64,000 bases of DNA. Origin: Sycobia sp. Sy_11. Lineage: Eukaryota > Arthropoda > Insecta > Hymenoptera > Epichrysomallidae. Each line of letters starts with the position of its first letter. Position 1 is the stretch's first letter. Made by a program: the position numbers and the translations under genes. Positions 1 through 13,719 of this stretch are shown here, piece by piece. Under the pieces are notes generated by a model. The model saw only the letters and a list, made by a program, of their open reading frames with translations. It searched no databases and had not been told where the DNA came from. Where the stretch lies: NCBI GenBank assembly GCA_018907035.1, contig JACCIC010000001.1, positions 2,376,001-2,440,000 on the forward strand, read 5' to 3'.

Positions 1-105
1 ATCAACCCTTCCCTTTCTCCATTGCAACGGTGGAGGGGGGGTCCTAGGGAGAGAGAAGAAGATATGACAGAGATGGACGGGAAGGGGAGGGGTGCAGACA
101 AAAAG

Positions 106-138
<33 letters not shown>

Positions 139-915
139 CACATACATGTGTATGTATGTATGCACGCATATATGTACCAGTGATGGTGATGCAGAGTGTC
201 TGAAGGCAAAAGTGGTGCAGGGGGGGGGCCTACACGAGGCCGGTGCGAGACATCAAAATGCACCGGCACGCCGAGCAGATGGATATAGGAGGCAAGGGAC
301 AGCGCAGCGTCTGCCGATAAGAGCGAGGCCGAGAGAATAATCGTGGGGGTGAAAGCGAGGGAGAGACAAAGAGAGAGGAGAATGAGGAGAAGAAAATGGA
401 TAACGGTGAGAAGGAAAGGAAGTGCGACGGAGTGAAAGAGACGGATGGACGATATCAGAGTGTAGATAAGAGCGAGGAGGTAAGGCTGGCGTGCTTTTTG
501 GTGGAAAAAAACTTTTTTCCCTTTCTATGCAAGGGCGGGAAAATGGACCTGGAACATTTTTTTTCTTTCTGCCTTTCTTTCTTTTTTTAATAAATCTTTG
601 TACGAGAAAATCGTAGATTTCTTTCGTGAGCAAGAGTAGCAGAGATTCATTTGCTCGGGTGTGGTTTAGCGATAAGAAAGAGAAAAGAAGAGAGAGGAGA
701 GGGGAGTAGAGAGAGAAATGCATGACTGAAAGGTGTGCATATTATATAGTTAAAAACCTGCACAAGAGCGAGCGGAGATAATGCACAGAAAAAATGACGT
801 ACACAGGGAGAGATAATTCGGGAGAAGGGGGGGTGGAGAAAGAATGTGAAAGGAGAAAAGTCTGATAGCTTGGAGGGACACGTGTGATAAGAGCTGCGAG
901 ATAGGTAAAGAAAGA

Positions 916-978
<63 letters not shown>

Positions 979-1080
979 TTGGAAGGAAATGAAAAAAGTC
1001 CATATGGAGGCGATGACGGACGAGCTTACGAATGAATAACTGTGAGAACTCCGGAAAATCTCTCTTCCAAAGCACATCGT
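1..1080. other. GA-rich non-coding DNA
   Basis: Purine-rich sequence with scattered GA runs, an AT array at 109-136, a run of nine G at about 220 and a long GA array at 920-974. A GAG|GTAAGG donor-like site occurs near 478-484 (+), but no exon is recognised upstream of it. Frames on the minus strand are translations of the CT repeat. Confidence 0.5.
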
Positions 1081-1740
1081 ATATTGCTATTATGATACAC
1101 TTGATTCGTCAATCAAATTAATTTCACGTTCGTTTTAATTAGCTTAAAGTAATGAATATTGTTCCTGCGCAGTCAAAAAAATGTCAGTTGATTTAAAATT
1201 ATTCTTATCTATATGAAATGATTATTTTAAATCATGTTACAGATTTTAATATGTTAAAGTTTTTATTTTATTTTTTTTTATATACTTGTAATAAATTCAT
1301 ATATGACTTCATAATGATTCATTAGAAAAGGTCACGATAAAATGTATAAAACTTTCTTCACAACAGGATCGGCTTGTATAAAGTATCATCGATGTATATT
1401 TTTACCGATTGAAGAAAAAGCGCTCTGTCTTACACCTATTAGCTAGAGCAATATATATTATTACGATCGTTCGGCATTAATTTTAATTTTAAAGCAGATT
1501 CGTTGAAACTGAATGTTCATGCGAACGCATTCAAGAATATTCGTTGCAAATGGTAATGTTTTGAGCCGGAACATTTTTCAAAACGTAAGAATTTTCATGC
1601 TAATTTAAAATATTTTTGTCTCACACTCGGTGTACGAATGGAGAATAAAAATTTAGATACTTGTAATTATATATATATATATGTTTAAAAACAAATTTTA
1701 CTCAATCGGTAACATTTGACTACGATGCATAACCTCCTAG
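1081..1740. other. AT-rich gene-free DNA
   Basis: Low-GC sequence with a short AT array near 1668-1682. No ORF, splice pair, RNA gene or transposon end was recognised. Confidence 0.5.
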
Positions 1741-2640
1741 TGCTATTCGTTTACGCGAGCAGCTTTTCCCGCTCATTCTACCCGTTCCTCTGCAAGGCGT
1801 AGGTTAGTTCCGGCATTCAAGCTCGAAACCCGGCTGTACAGAGGCTGCAGAGTCGCAAGTGCGCTTTTCCCGCGCTTTGATGCACGCCTGAAACGTAACG
1901 GGAGGTATTTCGTGTATAGAACGACGACGGGGCGCCGTAGTCGCGGTCCGCAAAACTCCTTTCTTTTCTATAATTAGCTAAGGCGATGCTCTTCGCGAAT
2001 CCATAACGACGACGGGCAGGGGGGGGGAGTGGGGCGACAAGAGACGAAGACGAAGAATAAAGCATCCCGGCCGGTTAGAAGCGCACCGCGCGCAGGGCGG
2101 AAGCCGAGGGGGGGGCGTAGATATACAGAGTGGAAAAGGACGGAGAGACGGCCATAAGGCGCGAGGGGGATGCTAAGGCTCTCCTTCTGCGTCTCTCTCA
2201 GAAATGGCTGCTGCCGCCGACGCCACCGCCGGTTGCCGGACGAATTGCGTCACTCATTCGTGGGCGGCAGCTCCCGCCGTTCCTCGCGTAACTGCTGCTT
2301 CTGTATGTATGCAGGCTCTGATGCCAGAGTGAGAAGTCCGGGGTGACGGGGTGCGGGGGGGGGGCGAAGCGTGCGCGCGATGTTCCAATCCTGTACCCAC
2401 GGTATAGTGGCCTCGCACATACACGTGCACACACAGACGCACGCCCTAAGGGAGAAATCGATACGCGTTCGTTTCTTCCTTTCTTCGGGGGCGAGGTGGG
2501 GCGCGGGGAGACGAACAGAGACAGAGAGGGAGAAATGGTGGGAGGGGACAGAGAGCATTTCAGTAGATACAGCCGTACAGCGCGCGGCGCAAGAGTTTGC
2601 GAACAAGTAGCGTGGCTTCAGATACATCCTCCTGTCCTTC
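1741..2640. promoter_or_regulatory. CpG-rich island
   Basis: GC and CpG rise sharply between AT-rich flanks, with several poly-G runs (2019, 2109, 2354). The open frames on both strands reflect lack of stops. It could mark an unmethylated promoter or enhancer, but no exon or clear Inr/TATA arrangement was identified. Confidence 0.3.
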
Positions 2641-2859
2641 TTCACGTCTTCCTCCTGAATTTATATCTATACCCTGAACCTCTCGCCCTCCTCGTACGTC
2701 TCATTCTCGAGATATGTACGTGTATTATTCCAAGCGTTGCGTTATGGGTGACGAATCTGATTTGTAAGGGAGAAGTACGAGCATACACGAGCGATTGATC
2801 AGTCATTATTGGTACGAGTAACGTAGTCTGAAAAATCATCGATCGCTTGCTAACGAATA

Positions 2860-3130
2860 ATTATGAAAACGACTGAAATCGGTTGAGATCTGTTGATTCT
2901 CTTGAAACCAGTTGAATTCGATTATTGCTCGCCCAATTATATGAAATAGTCCAATTCAATTGGAACGGCCTAATGATTGTAAATAAGTCGAATTCAATTG
3001 AGATCCGCTTAATCGCTTCATATCGGTTGTATTCGATTGAAATTTGTTGAATGATGTTAAATCAGATCCAATTAGTCACGATCAGTCAAATTATTTAAAA
3101 TAAGTTTTATCCAATTGGGTCAACTTGAAC
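2860..3130. repeat. Degenerate short-period repeat cluster A
   Basis: Variants of GTTGAATTCGATTG and AATTGAGATC recur about every 20 bases with many substitutions. The words recall the TTGAAATC-type clusters elsewhere in the window. A related AATTGAAT-rich patch follows at 3560-3660. Confidence 0.45.
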
Positions 3131-4331
3131 GCCTTAAAATCCATTTAATTCTGATGAAGTTACAAGGAAAGAATTAAATTAACAAATATATTTATGGGTG
3201 TTACAGTTTTTATAAAATAATGTAGTATACTCATAAAATGAGAGTAAGACTGTTGTTGTACGTATCGCCCCAGTAAATTCAGAAATATAAATTTCTACTA
3301 GAAAAATAATAAATTCAAAATAAAATAATATACATATTATGTTAGTAAAGGACAACCAACTGCCCCACCACCTAAATTAAAATTTACATTTAATGTCCGA
3401 CCTTTCTAACAGCTCCCGTTCATCTTCAGCGTCTAATCTGATTACGAATTAAAGAATATAAAAACAAAGTAGAAGTATAATATTCGTCGTTTCATTTCGT
3501 GCATTATTTATGACTTTGAAAATAAAAAAATTAATAAATTTGTTATTACTTTATCAAATATTTACTGTCAATTGTATTCAATTGGAAACATTTTAATGAC
3601 GTAAAATCAATTGAATTATATTAAGAGCAATTGAATAATATGCTAGTCGAACCGTGGAATATAACTCATGAAAATTAGTATAACAAAATTAAAATAATTA
3701 AAGTTTTTTTTTAAATCTACGTAAAATTATCTGAAATCCTCAAATGATTTGGATTTTTACTTTCAATTGAAAGACTTCTTGTTAGGAGTCTTTCTCCTTT
3801 CCTTTTAAGTCGGCTCTCCATCGAGTATTATCGTATAAAATGAAGGGGTAAAGACTATTATCTTAATAGCATCCAATATGAGTTTCCAAGGGCGGATAAG
3901 ATTTTATGAATTCACGATTGTCTATTGAATAATATTTCTGTTTTATTTTATATATTTACACTACTATTTCTTTAAGGAATTCAAAAGTATATTGATGTGC
4001 AAGTTTTTCGTACCGCTAAAAAATCATTTAAAACTCGTTGGAGGGGGGCATCTCTAGCTGATTTAACCGATGAACATGGACTGACCAAACTTTTTTTCCA
4101 AGATGATACGCCCGTATATTCTTGAATAGAAGCGTGAAAGTGGCGATATGCATTGCTACCTGAAATATAAAAAAAAAGCACGTTCTCCAATAAATGATTG
4201 AACATTTACTAGTTTGAAAGAAAAAGTTTGATCGATTTGAAATCCTGCGAGAATGTACTGAATACTCTATTATAAACTCAACGATCGTGGATTATGCGAT
4301 CAGATGCAGTACTTATTTGAATCGCGAAGGA

Positions 4332-4643
4332 TTACAATTCATCGTTGCTTCGAAGACAGATTGCGATAAAAATCGCTGAGAATGGGATCGAACGAGGAGT
4401 TGCCGCAACGATCGATTGATTATTCCCACGTGCTCGAATATCGCCCGCGATGTTTCCTTCCGCTCCATTATCTATTACATGCAAGAGAATTGGGGGATTG
4501 AACTTGAACGCTGAATAAATTTGTATAGATTGAGATGAAAGGCAACGAAGCTTATTACTCTGTATTCTTGAATCGTTACACGTACCTGCTTGAAATAACT
4601 TGATACTATTAATTCTTTTTTTAATGGGATTGCTCCTTGGCAT
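4332..4643 (-). other. Unrecognised 103-codon minus-strand ORF
   Basis: A repeat-free open frame (starting MPRSNPIKKRINSIK) whose second half is compositionally balanced. Inside it, CAAGCAG|GTACGT (about 4575-4590) looks like a splice donor. It resembles no family I know, and a chance ORF is the default explanation. Confidence 0.08.
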
Positions 4644-4774
4644 TTTTTATTGGTTAATATGATTGCATCTGATGGTTTTTGCAAAATATTAATTTTTAGG
4701 TTTAGATATACGTAATCGTAATGAATAAAAAATTACGAGGCACGATCTAGAAATCTATTTTTCAAAATCAGTTC

Positions 4775-4823
4775 TATTATTATTATTGTTGTTATTGCTG
4801 TTGTTGTTGTTGTTGCTGTTGTT
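4775..4823. repeat. TTG/ATT trinucleotide tract
   Basis: ATT repeats change into TTG repeats with GCTG interruptions over about 49 bp. Confidence 0.8.
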
Positions 4824-5159
4824 ACATATCTCAATGCTTAAACTAAGATAGTCTAATATTATTGCTATAATCGTAGTCTTATGAACATTTTTTACCATGG
4901 TCTTCTAAATATTTAGATTGAAATTTATATTGTTGAAAAAATATATCAAAATAAGAACAAAACAGAAAAGTTGACTATTTTCTCGTCTCTTTTTTTTGAA
5001 CAAAACGTTATTGTCGTTTTGATCCAGACTCTTTACAAATTTCTGTAGTAATAAATAAATATGATAGGATATTAGGATTGATATATATTTTAATATTTAA
5101 CGTTTATCGGGCATTATTTACACTAAGGACTAATGAGTAAACGAGAAATAACAGTATCG

Positions 5160-5560
5160 AAAAGCGGCGTTCTCGATATTATACGTAGTGTGATCTAATG
5201 CTCTCTGGTGTAATTTGAGAACGCGCAGTCGGTCGGGATAGGGTTTGACGGCGAGGGCAGGCGTGACTGATTATAGGCAAACCTGGCCAAACTATAATCC
5301 AGCGCCTTCATACCGTACAAGGGAGAGGCTACGCTGATTGGCTGTTCTTTTACGGTATCTCATTTCCAGGGTTATTATGCTTATATTGTAAAAGGCCAAC
5401 TTTTTCGGATGCACTTACGTCATAGTAGTCCACGGAACGGATTTCAATTCTGCTTTTTATGCAGGGCAGAGGAAAAAAAATTACAGCGTAAACACCCATA
5501 ATGACTTATGAGGAAATTCATATTTCGTCATAAGTTTGTTACTAACTAAACATGCAATTC
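5160..5560. promoter_or_regulatory. Candidate cis-regulatory island
   Basis: A non-repetitive stretch of balanced composition in AT-rich DNA, dense in recognisable factor-type motifs. It has an inverted pair GATTATAG (5269-5276) and CTATAATC (5292-5299), an inverted CCAAT box ATTGG (5337-5341), a CRE-like TTACGTCA (5415-5422) and AP-1-like TGACTTA in a near-palindrome at 5504-5535. This density suggests an enhancer or promoter-proximal element. No coding potential was seen. Confidence 0.3.
5504..5535. repeat. Near-perfect palindrome (14-bp arms, one mismatch)
   Basis: ACTTATGAGGAAAT pairs with ATTTCGTCATAAGT around a TCAT loop; 13 of 14 positions pair. It is too short for a typical pre-miRNA. 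The outer arms contain AP-1/CRE-like half sites. Confidence 0.8.
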
Positions 5561-5792
5561 AAACAAAATTTCACTTCTCCCTGATCAGAATATATGTCGC
5601 ACTGACCAATACCAACGGAAATGACAATTGCATCGTCAATCCTCTATCTGTCCATATCAGATCAGATTTATCCCGATTACTGGGACTGAAAGCTTGTATG
5701 CGCCGATCTTTATTCATTACGGCATTATCGATTATACAAAATTCCGGATGGTCCAATGACCGGGCGCAGTGCTTCCATTCTGCTGTGTGCGC

Positions 5793-5800
<8 letters not shown>

Positions 5801-5850
<50 letters not shown>
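5801..5850. repeat. (AT)n microsatellite
   Basis: About 25 AT units, preceded by a short GT run. Confidence 0.95.
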
Positions 5851-5851
<1 letters not shown>

Positions 5852-5939
5852 GGAAAGAGGCAGAGGGAGCGCAAAATATGCATTAATAATCACATAGCGC
5901 GCACATATCACATACACACATACCCACGAACACACCTGA

Positions 5940-6400
5940 ATGCCGAGAGGATGGCACGTGAGGGAGGGGGGGTTGGTAGCTGGGGTAGTGACCGGGTAAT
6001 CGCGCGTTAGTTCCCCGTTGGAAATCGATCATCTCACCAAGAGAAGGAGCCGTGAGAGCTATAATTATAAAGTGGAGGATAGGGTCCCCCTCTCCCTCTT
6101 CCCCACCCACAGCCATCCTTGTCGCGATTAAATATATCGCGCGTATTCGCGCGGGCGGCGACTGCAACCTGTTCGACTCGGGGGAGGTCGCGCGCGCTGT
6201 GCAGTCGTCGGGCGGCTCCGATATGTCCCCCCCCCCTCCCGCCATCGCCCCATCCCACGTGCGTGCTCGCGAATATGTGAACCACACGGCCACTGCGAGG
6301 CCGTGGCCGGGGATAATAATCGAGAGAAATCCGATGATGCCCGCCGAAGCTTCGTGTACTAAGAAGCTCGAGAGAACGGGTCGAGTGCAGGGGTGATTCG
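5940..6400. promoter_or_regulatory. CpG-rich island
   Basis: A GC-rich island between two long AT arrays, with a poly-C run at 6227 and many CGCG words. Long frames occur on both strands because stops are rare. No exon was recognised. Confidence 0.3.
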
Positions 6401-6409
6401 AGCATTCGT

Positions 6410-6418
6410 TATACATAC

Positions 6419-6480
<62 letters not shown>
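6410..6480. repeat. (ACAT)n/(AT)n compound microsatellite
   Basis: Five to six ACAT units pass into about 24 AT units. Confidence 0.95.
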
Positions 6481-6483
<3 letters not shown>

Positions 6484-8271
6484 TATAACATATTGGATTG
6501 GAAAATGGATGTCGCATGGATAATTGAACGGTTGTACTCTTTACGGGCGACTCTTCTCAAGTTTTTCAGGCCTGACTTAACAGCTACATATTCTACTGAA
6601 CGAAATTTTTGATCACTTCCAAAACGCAAAAACAAAAAAAGAATTTTTAAAACGGTTTTATCATAAACCTTTTTTCTGTACTATTCAATCGTCAGGTATT
6701 TTTCTCACCTTTTTAACCTTAATCCTTAATTGGTCGCACTTGAGAATCGCGTAGGATGAATGTCAACGCAGCTGCAGCAACAAGTGCTCTCCTGCTTTCA
6801 CCACGAATTCTAAAATTATCAAAAAAAAAAAAATCTAGTTGATTTAATGTTTCAGGTCTCCGGGGAAAAGTCAGATTTTATTTAATTGAATGCAACTGTT
6901 TAAATATTGTCAAATATGAGCAAAGCTAAAAACTAAAAAATTTTTTTTTAAATTTTAAAACATTTCTTTTTTTGTTATCGCCATAAAGATTAGAATGTAT
7001 TTCTTACAATTGATAATGTAATAAACTTGAGTCCTTACATGATTGCTCGTTCCAATAATGTTTGTTTTGAATGAAAAATGCACAGAAAGTCTCATGTAAC
7101 AAAAAAATGTTTACCATAGATGGATTAATACCGTTAAATCACAAAAAATTCTCCGTTAAATAGACTTATAGACAGAAAAAGAATTTATATTTACAATATA
7201 ATTCTATTCAATACAAATTAATTTTAGATTAATTAAATTAAAAATACAAATTAATTTTAGATTAAAAAATTAAAAAAAGGGAATGCATTTTAAAAACCTG
7301 AAACTTTGATTTATTTTATTTTCGTACCTCCCAACGATACACAAACCTTGTTAGAGTAAGAAACTTCCATTTACTGTTAAGTGAATTTGTTCCTAATTAG
7401 GTTGACTTTGTTGGAGATCTGCAAGCAATGCTTAGAATAATGAGAATAAGCTTTTTTTTTTTTAATAAAAAGTACTTTTTATATATGCACAAAGTTTTAC
7501 AACTATTGTAATAAAACACTAATTAGTTCGTTATGGTTCATTAATTAATAAAAATTCACTCATAATCAATTGATCTCAATGCCTGTCTAATTATGTAAAT
7601 TAGCCAGTGTTTGTCAACCAGTAATTAAACTAATTACTGCTGTAATTAATTCCTATTCGGCTGCGTGAAACTGAAATATTTTATTTGATTTATTATTATT
7701 TTGTTTTATTTTATTTTATTTAATTATTTTTTTTTTATTTAGTTTATTTAATTTTGATAAAATAAGTTAGTGAAAGGTAAATCAAGAAGAGAAATCGCTT
7801 TGTCAAATTTGTACTCTGAATTAACGAATAGATCATATAATCTAGCTTGAATAATTATCTAGCATAATCTTTAGGAGTTGGAAATTTGATATTCGGAATC
7901 CCCTTACAGAATATACATTTACATTTAAGTATATATTTGTGATACTGTAATATTTGAATAATCATAAAGCTTGTGCAGGTTATGAATCGGCGGGAAAGCC
8001 GATTAAAATGAGTTTTTACGAAAATTCGAATTTACATATATATGCAAAAACACTAGATGTTTTTAAATGTATAAATTTGTTATCAAGCGAACAGCGGTGA
8101 AAATAGGTGTTTTAATTATACAATCTGAATAAAATGACGCTCAGAAAATTGCAGCATCGCGGTAAAACCATATGAACAGATATGCCCAATTGCACTTTTT
8201 CCCTTTTTCTTAACTGTAACACAAGGAGAGTAATAATGGGGATATACGATACTCTCTCCTCGTCTATTCCA

Positions 8272-8273
<2 letters not shown>
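6481..8273. other. AT-rich gene-free DNA
   Basis: Low-GC sequence with A/T homopolymer runs and no recognised gene. It holds a short tandem duplication at 7210-7263. Confidence 0.5.
7210..7263. repeat. Short direct duplication, period 33
   Basis: A 21-bp segment starting AATACAAATTAATTTT at 7210-7230 recurs exactly at 7243-7263, with AT-rich filler between the copies. Confidence 0.8.

Positions 8274-8350
<77 letters not shown>
8274..8350. repeat. (CT)n microsatellite, about 77 bp
   Basis: A nearly uninterrupted CT array, one of the longest in the window. Confidence 0.95.
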
Positions 8351-8354
<4 letters not shown>

Positions 8355-8399
8355 CACTCACACTCACCGACTCACTCTGTCACTGATTGTTAGTAGTGC

Positions 8400-9560
8400 G
8401 CAAAGATGAGGTATGTGACAAAGAAAAAAAGAAGAGAGGGAAAAGAGGTTCTTCCGTAAGTTTCGGGCGGATTAAGAATGCAATCTCTAATGGAGGACAC
8501 CGATTATGCACGAGCTCACTTTGGTCTGTTGCATGCAAACGAGGCACAATAGAATAAACATAGTAAGCGAACAAATGGACCAAGGGTGGGGGGGGGCAGG
8601 GGAGCAGGAGAAGTACGGAACGAAATCAAATGCTGTTTATTTCGGCTCTGTACACAATATGGAGGTTTCTTCCACCAGCGGCGCGATGTGAATCGTTGGC
8701 CCAATTGCGGATAATTTAGTGTTTTAATGATTTTGGGGATTCTAAATAACAAAATGAACTAATGATTGCATATCGCACATGTACGAATTATTTTTATAGT
8801 ATTTAATTTTAATATCGTACGTATGGACAACTAAATGTGCACCAAATTTAGTTACAAAATGAAAAATATTCAATTTATCAATTCGATCGTTATTATTTTA
8901 TTTTTATTGTAATATTACGATATTGACGAAAATGGTTAATTTTAATTATTTGCAGATTCTAACGTTCTCACTGTCCATTACATCATTTTGAAAATGCATA
9001 TTTTATACGCTACAATAATATTGATAGCAAAACGAATTCTTAGAATTTTTTTCGATGAAATATTATAAAATTACATTTTCAGAGCGTTGTTTGTGCGAGT
9101 TTATTAACTTGTGTACTCATATTTCTTGTTTACGATAATCGACATTTGAGTGAGATACCTTCACGTAGTATTATAAAGTGAGGAAAAATTATTATTCTTT
9201 TTAAATGAAATGGATTTTATTTAATCCAGTTCGGTGAAATTTTTAGAGCAGTTTGTTACCAATGAACAATAATAATATTTATTGTTAAATATTTTATAAC
9301 AGAGATGCGGGCTTTAGAGAATCCGTTTAATTAAATAATTATATGGTTTTGTATTACAATTCAGTCTCTTTGAATTAATTTATTTCATTTTTACTAGATT
9401 CACGTTTGCACATTTAGAAAATATAATTAGTTTCTAAAAAAGTCTTCTGAGAGATTTTCTTTTACAAAAATTCAGTTTTCAATTTGCTGATGAAAGCAAG
9501 CTCAGAAACATAAGGCAATAATCAACAACGCGCTCATTAATCTCGTCGGCAAACTGATTA
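8400..9560. other. Gene-free DNA, mainly AT-rich
   Basis: An unremarkable block with a poly-G run near 8589. No exon or RNA gene was seen. Confidence 0.5.
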
Positions 9561-9570
9561 AGAAAAATGC

Positions 9571-9600
9571 CCCCGTTGACTTGCAACAAAGTCAACGGGG
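9571..9600. repeat. Perfect 12-bp-stem hairpin
   Basis: CCCCGTTGACTT and AAGTCAACGGGG are exact reverse complements flanking a 6-nt GCAACA loop. After a C-A mismatch, three more outer pairs (one a G-T wobble) can form. The GC-rich arms stand out from AT-rich surroundings. Confidence 0.9.
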
Positions 9601-10012
9601 ACGTCACAGGCAATTTAATAAATTATTATTTAAAATGTGAATGCGTCTGTGTATCTATGTGTGTCTATAGGAGGAAGTTTAGAAGAAGAGAAGAACAAAA
9701 CAAGAAAAAAGAAAAGGTAGCTCAACAAAAATTTTCGGTGAAAGAGACAGGGCGCGCCGTCGTTAGTCGCGCAACACCCCGAGGTGGATAGGAGGAGGGG
9801 GGCAGTTGCAAAGAGGCAAAAAGTAAAGGGAAATACAGTAAAAGAGAAGTGCATGGCGCGCGCTGCATTAAAACTGGAATGGCCGAAAACTGGACCGGGG
9901 GGGGGGATAAGTCGACTAATTGATGGGCGAGATTGATCAAAAGGAAAGAGGGTGGGGTGGGCGGTGCTCCGCGTCCGTTAGGTGAAATTTCGCAAGGTCG
10001 TTGAAATAACAA
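9600..10012. other. GA/GC-rich non-coding stretch
   Basis: Purine-rich sequence with a run of ten or more G at about 9898 and a G-tract cluster near 9950-9963 (GGG-T-GGGG-T-GGG). No exon was recognised. Confidence 0.4.
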
Positions 10013-10915
10013 CTATGCATAAACATATAGGAAAGCTACATTTCTTTTATGATTTTTTTTTCGATATCTAAGCAACTTTTCAATCCATGTGGATATAATT
10101 TTCAAGTTTGCAAAAAATCGAAATGAAAGAGTATGATCGCAAACATTAATGACTGGTTTGTGAGAGTAGAAAGATTGAAAAGAATCAATAGGTTTAAAAA
10201 TTGTTCTTGGTTGATTTTTCTTCGAATTTAACCATTAAAAATTATAATAATACATTTGCATGATTAACGAGGGCTTGGTCAACTTGCAAGCCGTCTCTCA
10301 AAGGTCTAACAGGATGAAATCATTTCAAAAACTATAGATACAACTACAAAAAAAACTAACAAAAAATTTGGGGTGTTTAAAAATATTGAAAATATGAGAT
10401 TTTACGTGATAGTAAGTTTTGATGAAAAACCACCCTTAAAATCAAGAGTCAAAAGCACCTTTAATACTTGGGAAACGTAAGAAGAAAAATCTTAATTTTT
10501 AGTGATTGCCCAATTCCAATATGTGGGGGTGATCGTTTGAAAATTTAAAAAAAAATTAGAAAAAAAACAATGCTCATCCTAATTCTTTGCGGATGACAAA
10601 GGGACGCACGGTAACTGCGCCAGCCAAGTATTTAGCCGTTCGTTGGGTAAACAGCAAAAAAATTCAAGCTCTCATTACAGTTTGCAGTCGCTGTAAAAGC
10701 TCGAAAAGGTACAGAGAATGCGATTAATGTCGTACGCACTCGAAAAAAAAATATATACAGAATAATACATTTGTTGAAAAACACCAGCAATAGAACCAAC
10801 GATGTCACGGCAACATCTTGCAAACTGTAGAAACAATATAATAAACAAGAGAAAATCTTGCGCGCGTGATTAAAAAAAAAAAAAAAAAACAGGATCCCCC
10901 TATATAGCTCTCCTT
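10013..10915. other. AT-rich gene-free DNA
   Basis: Low-GC DNA ending in a poly-A run near 10871-10889. No gene or transposon end was recognised. Confidence 0.5.
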
Positions 10916-11699
<784 letters not shown>

Positions 11700-11700
<1 letters not shown>

Positions 11701-13719
11701 CGAGAAGCTTCATTGTGACGAGAGGGAGTATCGAGGTAGTAGGTTAAGATGACGAAAAGATTGGTGGTTTTTCTTTAAATATTGTTAGAGCCATTTAATT
11801 AATGTCTTTCTAATCTTTTGGTTAAAGTATTATTTTTCGTTACATTATATGCTATGCAATCGTTATTTTCAAGCCTTTTTTTCAGCCTTTGCGTCATATT
11901 GCAAAATCCAATCCAGATTTACGTTTTCATAAAAAGTACTTAAACGAAATCACGATTTGGAGAAATGTCTTCCGCCCCGTATCCAAATTTAATTAATATA
12001 CATCAAAGATAATTTCTATCTAAAAGTCTGAATAAAGCCTCAGTTATTGATAGTTTTGTCTCTGAAAATATCAAACTCACAGCATGCAGAGATGTTCTTC
12101 CTGTGGGTAACTCAAATACGGGCGTGGCTTTGCAATAGCCTATAGATAGTTCTGTCAAAGAAATGATTAATTTGAAAAATCTCGAAATCACTGAAAATTT
12201 TTAAAATGGAAAAAACTATAAAAAACTAATTTTAATTATCAAAAGCGACAAAAGCACAATATGGGAAGGTATCAGAACGGTCAGCTTTACAGTAACTTGT
12301 TACAGACAAGTGTGATAGACCAGTGCTAACGACATTTAGTCTCGATAAGCGATGAAAACTAATACGAGAACTCTTGAATGTCTTGCCATCATAACGAATT
12401 ACCGCAACGATAATCATACTAACATTTTCTACAATATACTGGGAAATCTCCGGCTTCTATAGAAATGATTTTATAATAGAAAATACGTAAGTACACTGAA
12501 ATTTACTTGTTTTATTCTGAATTTCGCAACGATAAGTCATGGCAACGATTTCAGTCCCCCATATGCATTACGACTTATTTTACTCTCGAGCATTATTAAA
12601 GTTCAATACCAAGAATTGGACAGAGATGAGAATCGCGCCACAATCCATTACAGCTTCCTGCATAATTTTCCACATAGTCCTGTGATTACAAAATTCGTAC
12701 CAAGCCTCGTTCTGACTTCGGTGTATCTCGATCAGGGAAAATCGATGTCTCAACAGTTCATCCCTTATTGACTTGTCTGTAAAAAAACCCATAACCATTA
12801 TTCACTACATATTTATATACATAACAAATTTAAAATATATAGCTATGCTACTGCACTACTGACAAAAGGTCAATCTCAAAGACCTTATCTTGACACCGAC
12901 GTTATTATTGCTCGCGGGCTTTCTTCTTCGCTCTTTCTCTCGTGGAGAGACACAGCTGTTTTCCATTATACAACCGGCCGTTGAAAGACGAGCACAAGAG
13001 CTGTACAGATAGGTGTGTAATACTGGGCCAGGGCTACAGAGTCTCGTCGGTGTGTATGCGGATGCACCTGTGTGTATGTATGTCGCTTGCATAACTGGAG
13101 AACTGTGTAAAGACGTAGGTTCTGAAGGAGATTCTCTTTCTTCTCTGCTCTGTTCTATTTTCGGCGCTCTTGCTTGCTTGTCCCCGTCGCCTTTTTTTGT
13201 AATTCCAGAAGCACGAGTTCGAAGATAACAAAGATTTCGTTGGGAACTCTTCAAGGCCGTGTATCTGATTCTTTGTACAGCTGATGTTATGACACTTCCA
13301 ATTGTATGAACGATAAATAAATTATAGCATAACATAATTCACTGCAATTAGTAATAATAAAAACTTTGTTCCGATCGTTTAAATGACGTTTACAATTTAT
13401 GATTATATTCTGTAAGTTATGACTTCTTTCTTAAAAATTTTCGTTAAAAAAGATCTTTTGCAATTATAAATACATGTTTATATATATTTTAAAATTCGGT
13501 TGGATTACATGCAGAATATATACACAGATTACAAGATAATCCGCCATTATGAACGATCGTACTGTATAGGCTTTAACTAAATATGAATAACCGTTGATCT
13601 ATTACTGGTTCAATTTCTACGTCTCCAACTTTGTGCTCAATTACAGATTGACAGTACTGCTCGCGTAATAGCCAGCATGATTGGCAATATCCATGTGCTG
13701 CACATAGTGCTTCATTATC

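Larger units (their letters stand above)
3131..5159. other. AT-rich gene-free DNA
   Basis: Low-GC sequence with no recognised gene apart from a doubtful minus-strand ORF. A TTG/ATT trinucleotide tract lies at 4775-4823. An E-box CACGTG occurs at 4428-4433. Confidence 0.5.

Noticed and set aside
8112..8409. RE- and LS-repeat ORFs on both strands over the CT array
   Set aside because: Direct translations of the dinucleotide repeat; the same applies to other such frames across the window.
11733..11745. GAGGTAGTAGGTT, identical to let-7 positions 2-14
   Set aside because: The base before it is C rather than U at the seed start, the bases after it diverge, and no complementary arm lies within 100 nt on either side, so no precursor hairpin forms.
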